DNA of 64,000 nucleotides from Pontederia crassipes (taxonomy: Eukaryota > Streptophyta > Magnoliopsida > Commelinales > Pontederiaceae), in assembly GCA_030549335.1 (NCBI GenBank), contig CM060195.1:45824991-45888990 (forward strand), in the 5' to 3' direction. Within the stretch, counting starts at the first letter, position 1, and the number at the start of each line of letters is the position of its first letter. The position numbers were made by a program, and so were the translations under genes. The notes under the pieces are model-generated. The model searched no databases. It worked only from the letters and a program-made list of their open reading frames with translations, and was not told where the DNA came from. Positions 57,463 to 64,000 of the stretch are shown piece by piece.

Positions 57463-59494
57463 ATGGCATCAAAGTCCATAATTGCCGACCTGAACAAAGG
57501 GGATAAACTGAATGGTGAAAATTATAATATTTAGCATTGAAAAGTTCAATATCTCTTAGAGGAACAAGATGTTTTAGAGATCATCAAATATGTCATGTCA
57601 CAACCGGCACCTGGTAATACTGCCCAACATAGAAGGGATGCTGAGGCATTCAAGGCCTGATCGAAGAAGAGTCGTATCGCTCGCATTCTATTGCTGAGTA
57701 CAATGGAAGACTCCCTTATGTGTGAATTTGAGGTTTACCAAACATCATTTGAAATGTGGGCAGCTATCCAGAACAAGTTCGGTATCACATCAACTTTCAA
57801 GTTGAGAATGTTGACCATCAAATTTGATTCGTATATGATGCGTCTTAATGACACGATGAGCCAGCACCTAAGGGAAATGATGAACATGATACGCGAACTC
57901 AAGAATGTCGGACATGTGCTCACTGATGAGCAACAGGTGCAAGCAGTTATCCGCTCTCTTCCTAGATCTTGGGAACACATGCGTGCCAACCTAATGCATA
58001 ATGACAATATCAAGAATTTTGATGATGTGGTTCGTCACCTTGAAATGGAGGATGAGGTACTGAAATCTTAGAAATCCTCAAGTCAAGCATTAGTTGCTGA
58101 ATAGGTGGACGAAAGCATGACACAAGTTCCACACGCAAGAGGTCGCGTAAGTCGCACCTTAGCCAGAGGAGCGGATATGGTGGACAACAGAAGGTCCAGA
58201 ACCAACAACGCAAAAGGAAGAAGCGTTGTGGCAAAGTGGATAAAAGCAAAGTGAAATGCTTCAATTGTGGTAGTCGTGGTCACTTCGCTCGTGAGTGCAC
58301 TGAGCCGAAGAAGGTTTGTCCTAACCATATTTTCTTTGCGTATGTTTCTAGCTGTGTTCTGGTTGCTGAAACTCACCCTTCGTGGATTGTAGATTCCGGA
58401 GCAACAGACCACGTAGATAAGGAACGTGAGACTTTTGTCGAGTTTTTTCGTCTCAGTGCGGGCTCTAAGTACATCTACGTAGGTGACAATAAAAGAGTGA
58501 AAGTCAAAGGGTTAGGAAGTTGCAAGTTAGAACTTAGCAATAGAAAAATCCTTTACCTCCATGATGTTTTGTATGCCCTTGATCTTCGATGAAACTTAAT
58601 ACCTGTATCCACTCTTGATGCATATGAATATGCAATGACTTTTGGCTCTAAACATATGAACATCTCAATGGATGATGTTCCTATATGCAATGGCTTTCTT
58701 GAAAATAGTTTTTATGTTCTTAATACTGCATGTGTTACTAGTAGTTATTCATTTATGTCATTCGTTGATGTGAATGAAAGTGTCAAGACTTGACATGCCA
58801 GACTAGGACATATAGGACAAGATCGAATTAATAGACTAATTAGAGAAGGGCTCATAAACTCTATCGCTAAAGTCGATTTATCGACTTGTGAAGAATGTCT
58901 AGCTGGCAAGCAAACAAGAAAATCATTTGGAAAAGGAAAGCGTGCTGAGTTTCCATTGCAATTAATCCACTCAGACGTATGTGGTCCGATAACTGTCCAA
59001 GCAAGACACGGTTTCTCATACTTCATCACATTTATTGAAGATTATTCAAGCTATGGGGTCGTATACTTGATCTCTCATAAGTTCGAGGCTATAGATTGCT
59101 ATGTGCGATTTATGAACATGACCGAGAATCAATTAGATCGCAAAATTAAGTCCTTGCGAACCGACCATAGTTGTGAGTATCTTTCTGATTTATTCAAGAA
59201 GTTATGTGATAAAAAAAGAATAGTTAGGCAACTAACAATTCCAGGAACTCCATAACAAAATGGTATTGCGGAAAGGAAAAATCGTACTCTACTCGATATG
59301 GTCCGGTCTATGATGGCACAAGCAAACCTCCCAATTTCGTATTGGGGAGATGTACCATCAAAGTCTGTCTCTTCCACTCCCTATAAACTTTGTATAGGTC
59401 GTAAGCCTGACTTAAGTTACTTGCATCCATGGAGATGTACAATCTATGTCCTGACAACTCTCATAAGTATAGGAAGTTGGGCCCTAGAGGCAAG

Positions 59495-60939
59495 CACTAC
59501 AAGAAAATGGATCTTTAACGGCCAATTATTAATGTCGAGACAAAAAAATGGTCATTAAAAAAAGTCAATAGTGGCAAGAAAAAAATATGGACATTATTAA
59601 ACACATTATTAGCGAAAGAAAAAATGCTCATCTCAAAAAAGTAAATTTCGATCGTTAAAAGTGATTATTAATGATCATTAAATTTTGCCATCATTAATTA
59701 TTTATAAATTAAGATCAAGTAGGCATGCAATTAATATTTTATTTGGCGGGAACTAAACATTTCCCTCCGATGATTTCTCAAGCAACATCAATTTTAAAAA
59801 ATAAATTAGTTTATGCATTTAGTTAACTTAATTACATGTGATAAAATCCAATAGAAAGAAAAAAAGTCGTTACAAAATCTAATAGAATTTCTCCCAATTA
59901 CTTTTATAAAATTTGAACATAAAAACACAAATTATTAGTGTTTTATAAATTTAAATTCCATAAAATAAGAGGAAAAAATAAAAAAATGTATATAAAATAG
60001 TTTAACATTCATAAATTAAATAAATAAAAAAATGAATTGTTAAAAAAATTACAATAGAAAGTTACACTGTAATATAAAAAATAAAGACAAAATTTAGTTA
60101 TTAAATAAGTAGAACAAAATAAATATATGTACAAGTGAATAGTCCCACATTGAAGACACTAAAAAAGTGAAAGCAACACATCCTCTATAAAATGGACCTC
60201 AGAAGTAGGCAATGAGCCAACTCAAATTTTGATTTAAAATAAAATTTTTAACTTAATCGGTTCACTTAGACCGATTTTGGTCGGTTCTATCCGGTTTTGG
60301 CCAGTTCTATCCGGTTCTTGATCGGCTTAAAATGGTTCAAAATGGTCAAAACTTCACTCTAGTTTTAGGGGTGATTCAGGACCGTTTTATTGACCAGTTG
60401 ATGGTCCGATCGGTCAAACCGACTGGTCCGATCTGGTCGAACCGATCGGTCCGGTCTGGTCGTGACAACATTGGTTTTAATGATCGGATCATTTCGGGTC
60501 GCTGATGACCAATAACGATGGGATTACTAGTGATTGAAGATTATCAACGACAAAGATATTTCTAGCCATTAATGTATTCGACGACCAACTAAGTGGTCCT
60601 TATATAGTTTTAGTGACCGGATTATTTATGGTCGTTGATGACTTTTAACGACGGGATTACTAACCATTGACGATTATCAACGACAAAAATATTTCTAGCA
60701 ATTAATATATTCAATGACCAACTAAATGGTCCTTATGTAGTTTTAATGACCGGATTATTTATGGTCGTTGATGACTTTTAATGGCCGACACCTCTAAGTC
60801 ATCGTTATTGACTTTTAACGGCGGCATCTATAACGACGGGAGACGACGAAAAATGCTGATCGCTAATGACCAATAACGATCGGAATTTAAATATTAACGA
60901 CCAGATTTCCCTTCTCTAATGATGTGTTTTCTTGTAGTG
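59495..60939. mobile_element. Non-autonomous CACTA (En/Spm-type) element, 1445 bp
   Basis: Perfect 13-bp termini CACTACAAGAAAA and TTTTCTTGTAGTG are flanked by AAG on both sides (59492-59494 and 60940-60942), the 3-bp target duplication typical of CACTA elements. No transposase frame is present. The right third holds a tandem duplication of about 135 bases, and TAACGACGGGATTACT-like and GACCGGATTATTTATGGTCG motifs recur as possible subterminal transposase sites. A GGTCGGTTC-rich stretch at 60240-60470 may be a further nested MITE. Confidence 0.93.
60560..60785. repeat. Tandem duplication inside the CACTA element, unit about 135 bp
   Basis: The run from TATTTCTAGC through GACCGGATTATTTATGGTCG and GATGACTTTTAA is present twice with few differences (about 60560-60650 and 60690-60780), with partial copies nearby. 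Confidence 0.75.
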
Positions 60940-62859
60940 AAGAAGTGTGTTTTCATCAGGTATCCTGAAACCTCTAAAAGCTATGAGTTCATAGGAGAAA
61001 GAGATGATGGAAATATTACAGAAATTATGAGTAGAGATATGACATTTATAGATGATGAATTCTCAAAGCAAAGCGAGATTGATAGAACAATTCACTTAGA
61101 TAAAGTCAGGAATTTCGAAATGGCGACATCTGCGAATCATAGTGTAGAAGTGTTTGTCCCTTCATCACCACACTTTGATTCGAGTGGGAGCATTTCGTCG
61201 CCAACGAGAATCCAGAGTGCTCACTTTGAAGGACTACTAGAAAGAGCATTCCACGCTGACGATTTGACATCGAAGGAATTCATGAAGCTCATATAGTGGG
61301 TCCTGGTGAAGAGCTTGAGCCTAATTCAATCAATGAGGCTCTTTCATTTTGTTATAAAGAAAAGTGGATTAAGGCAATGGAAGAAGAATTACAGTCTACG
61401 GAGGCAAATCAAGTCTGGGACTTGGTTGATCTCCCGCCTGATCGTAGAGCAATTGAAAACAAGTGGGTTCTTAAAATCAAATGAGACAGTGATGGATCCA
61501 TTGAGAGGTACAAAGCTCTCTTAGTGGCGAAAAGCTTCACCCAAGAGGAGAGTATTGATTATGAAGAAGCCTTTGTTCCAGTTATAAGGTTTTCTTCTAT
61601 TCGCCTTATCCTAGCAATTGTCGCACATATGGACTTGGAATTACATTAGATTAATGTAAAGACTGCATTTCTTAATGGAGAACTAGATGAAGAAATTTAC
61701 ATGAAGCAACCTGAAGGCTTTATAGTAAAAGGAGAAGAGCACAAAGTTTGTAGGCTGCGCCGGCCCATTTATGGACTTAAACAATAATCTAGGTAATGAT
61801 ATATTAAATTTCATCAATCAATCATATCATATGGTTTTGAAATGATTGATGAAGAGCATTACGTGTATGTCTATAAATCCAAGAATATGTTCATCATCAT
61901 GACCCTATATGTAGACGACATCTTGATAGCCAGAAATAATACGGAGTTTTTGGTCACCATCTTTGAAATGAAAAACATGGGAGAAGCAGCTTCATACTGG
62001 GTGTGAAAATTCAGCGAGATCGTTCTAAAGATTTCTTGCTTCGTCGCAAGAGGCATATATTAACAAAATTTTAGAACGATTTCGGATGGCTGACTGCAAA
62101 CCCATTGATGCTCCTATTACGAGATGTGAGACTTTGAACCTCAATATGTGCCCAAAGACTATCAAAGAACAAAGAGAGATGTCTTCAGTCCCCTATGCGA
62201 GTGCGGTCAGCAATCTGATGTACGCTATGTTGTGTACTCAGCTAGACATATGATATTCAGTGGATTTAGTGAGTCGATATCAGGCAAACCCAGGACGCCA
62301 ACATTGGAAGGCGGTGAAGAGAATCATGAGATACCTCAAATGCACTGCTGACTTTGCTTTATGTTATCACATAGGAAGCTTAAGGCTGGTTGGATATATG
62401 GATGCCGATTTGGCAGGCGACATTGATGAACGAAAATCCACCTCTGGATATGTCTTCTTGCTCAGTAATGGTGTTGTCACATGGAGCAGCAAAAAGCAAG
62501 AATGCATAACATTGTCTACGATGGAAGTTAAATTTGTGGCATGTTCAGCCGTAGTGCAAGATGCCCTATGGTTAAAAAGGTTCCTTCAACATCTGTGGTT
62601 TTTGGATGCCGCAATGAAAAATATGACTTTACATTATGACAATCAAGCAGGGATTGCCTATGTGAAGGACGAAAAATATCATTGCAAAGGAAAGCATATC
62701 GACATCAAATACAAATTTATAAGAGATGAAGATGTGAAAGAGGAGGTCTCTGTTGAGTACATATCTACGCACAACATGGTTGCTGATCCGTTCACCAAAC
62801 CACTACTTAGAGATGTATTCTTGAGATATGTACATGCACTAGGACTGCGTATAATATAA

Positions 62860-64000
62860 AAAAAATGTACTCAAAGTTAATCACATTAATGAAAATATGT
62901 TTTTCATAAGAGAATTATGTTATGCATGTGTTAAGTGTGTAGGTATGAGATTACTCACTCACACGAGTAATCGCCTCCGATGCTTATGTGATTGCACGTG
63001 GGGAAGAAATGGTTTAGACCCAAACATTTCTTATGAGAAATGACCTAAACTGCCTTTATGTGTTCAAGATGATGAAAACATGAGTTTGGTAACTCGGTGA
63101 AACCTGATGATGATAGCCAGATGTGGGACTCTAGCTTTGACATCAAGTGATGGCAAACAGTTAGATGTCTCAGGACAGACGCCAGTGGAGGGCGACTGGA
63201 TTTAAATCTATGCGGTGTTTGAGTTAGACACACGCTTCTTTAGTGGAAATTTTCATTGCAATACTTGTGTTGTGTACCAAGTATGCTAAGACGACCCTGA
63301 GAAATGACGAATCGATGTTGATCTTCGTCATTGTGTGAGTCTCTCTAGACCTAACGGTTTAGTTGTTGCTCTTTGAACTTTGGCTATATTTCAAAGTAAT
63401 GATTGGTGTTGCTACTTTAGCATGATACTTCAAGACCCAAAGTGAAGAGGTCCACTGAGTCATGTCTAGGAAAGCAACCGATCTGAACAGAGAAATATGA
63501 GTGCAAAGGAAAGATTTGTTAAGAGCTGCATGAGTTCTGCATGCAATTGACTAGCTATTTTTCTTGTGTAAGATAAATAGTTTTGCATACATAATTAATT
63601 ATTACGGTGTCAGACACATGGCGTGTCTAGATGATGCAACAAGGCAAATCTGGGGCATAACGAGCACATTATGCTTGAGCGATTGTGTGTCACGATTTGG
63701 CTTGCAGGATAAAGCCATGTAAATCATGGTTATAGCACACGCGATATATATCACATGACATGATGAACAGCTATGTGAGACGTAGTTATGGATCAAAGAT
63801 CGATTGAGCAATCATGGATCCATCACAGGTCATGATCTTAGCTCTCGAGGTGGTCGAGCGATTGTGCATCCTTAATCGGTCACAATCAAGAGCTCCCACA
63901 TTTAAATTGTGCTTGTACTCATGGGTCGCACGACTCATTTGCTTTCATAAGATATAAAGAGATCGAGTATAAACATTGAACCCATCATGTGTGAGTGGGA
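62860..64000 (+). other. 3' untranslated part of the copia element
   Basis: About 1.1 kb without coding capacity follows the RNase H stop. No envelope-like frame is seen. The last bases (GTGAGTGGGA) resemble the copia polypurine tract, so the 3' LTR should begin just beyond the window. Confidence 0.6.

Larger units (their letters stand above)
57463..62859 (+). pseudogene. Copia gag-pol, inactivated by many stops and a CACTA insertion
   Basis: Gag starts at the ATG at 57463. In-frame TAG and TGA occur at 57532 and 57538 and another TGA at about 57658. A long gag stretch follows (57691-58071), then a zinc knuckle CFNCGSRGHFAREC (about 58257-58298), protease WIVDSGATDH (about 58383), the pre-integrase finger and integrase core from about 58790 (HSDVCGPI, EDYSSYG), cut by the CACTA element at 59495. 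The remainder resumes at 60940 and continues with RT (KWVLKIK near 61460, YVDD near 61908) and RNase H (62370-62859; ADLAGDIDERKSTSGY, ending ADPFTKPLLRD). At least nine premature stops are scattered through it. Most are explained by one C-to-T or G-to-A change. It cannot encode a working polyprotein. Confidence 0.9.
49646..64000 (+). mobile_element. Ty1/copia retrotransposon, degraded, with two nested insertions, running off the window
   Basis: The 5' LTR is at about 49646-50210. It is followed by a decayed tRNA-Met primer site (TAGTATCAGAGT at 50213-50224; the canonical sequence is TGGTATCAGAGC), a GC-rich leader, and a gag-pol from 57463 to 62859 in copia order (gag, protease, integrase, RT, RNase H). 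The window ends in GTGAGTGGGA, which looks like the polypurine tract directly before the missing 3' LTR. A gypsy element (50546-56261) is inserted in the leader and a CACTA element (59495-60939) in pol. Without these the element would be roughly 7.2 kb up to the window edge. Confidence 0.88.

Overview
The window is plant nuclear DNA, probably from a monocot. It has spliced genes in AT-rich, transposon-packed intergenic DNA, plant-only families (a RABA1-type Rab GTPase, S-domain receptor kinases, a PPR fragment), CTAG-ended Helitrons, CACTA, hAT and PIF/Harbinger elements, and Ty1/copia and Ty3/gypsy retrotransposons primed by initiator tRNA-Met. The GC-rich, intronless S-domain genes and the 5'-to-3' GC drop in the Rab gene fit a commelinid-like monocot, but the species cannot be named from sequence alone. 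Only one gene looks plainly intact and identifiable: the Rab GTPase, exons 26150-26370 and 30002-30434.

Region by region. 1-5 kb: a small GC-rich minus-strand gene (1038-1346) beside a 38-base G run, then AT-rich DNA. 5-9 kb: a 2.1 kb solo-LTR-like insertion (5048-7143) in one copy of a local duplication; the other copy preserves the unfilled site. 9-20 kb: a hAT MITE with a perfect 8-bp target duplication, a mosaic inverted-repeat element (10275-12430), a broken RIN4/NOI-like two-exon remnant, a LINE RNase H remnant, and two abutting long-TIR, GC-rich Mutator-like elements (14126-17490 and 17501-19869). 20-25 kb: a 3444-bp PIF/Harbinger element with exact TIRs, TAA target duplication and both genes, each slightly damaged. 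26-30 kb: the Rab gene, whose 3.6 kb intron holds two more elements. 31-41.5 kb: two same-strand S-domain (SD2-5-like) genes, one cut down to its lectin domain and one full length but carrying two in-frame TGA codons, separated by a 3.66 kb Helitron that carries about 61 copies of a trinucleotide. 42-49 kb: a captured PPR fragment, a 0.98 kb TIR element with internal tandem repeats, and a 2.8 kb solo-LTR-like unit.

49.6-64 kb is a three-level transposon nest. An old copia element, running past the right edge, was interrupted in its GC-rich leader by a young compact chromovirus (50546-56261; its two 542-bp LTRs look identical) and in its integrase region by a 1445-bp non-autonomous CACTA element with perfect termini and AAG target duplication.

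Decay follows one theme. Most premature stops in the receptor kinase, the copia polyprotein and the Harbinger Myb-like gene are explained by single C-to-T or G-to-A changes (CGA to TGA, TGG to TAG/TGA, CAA/CAG to TAA/TAG), as expected from deamination of methylated cytosine. Nothing resembling a bacterial system, CRISPR array, rRNA or recognisable tRNA gene was seen. All calls come from reading the sequence and from recalled family knowledge; no database search or alignment was run.
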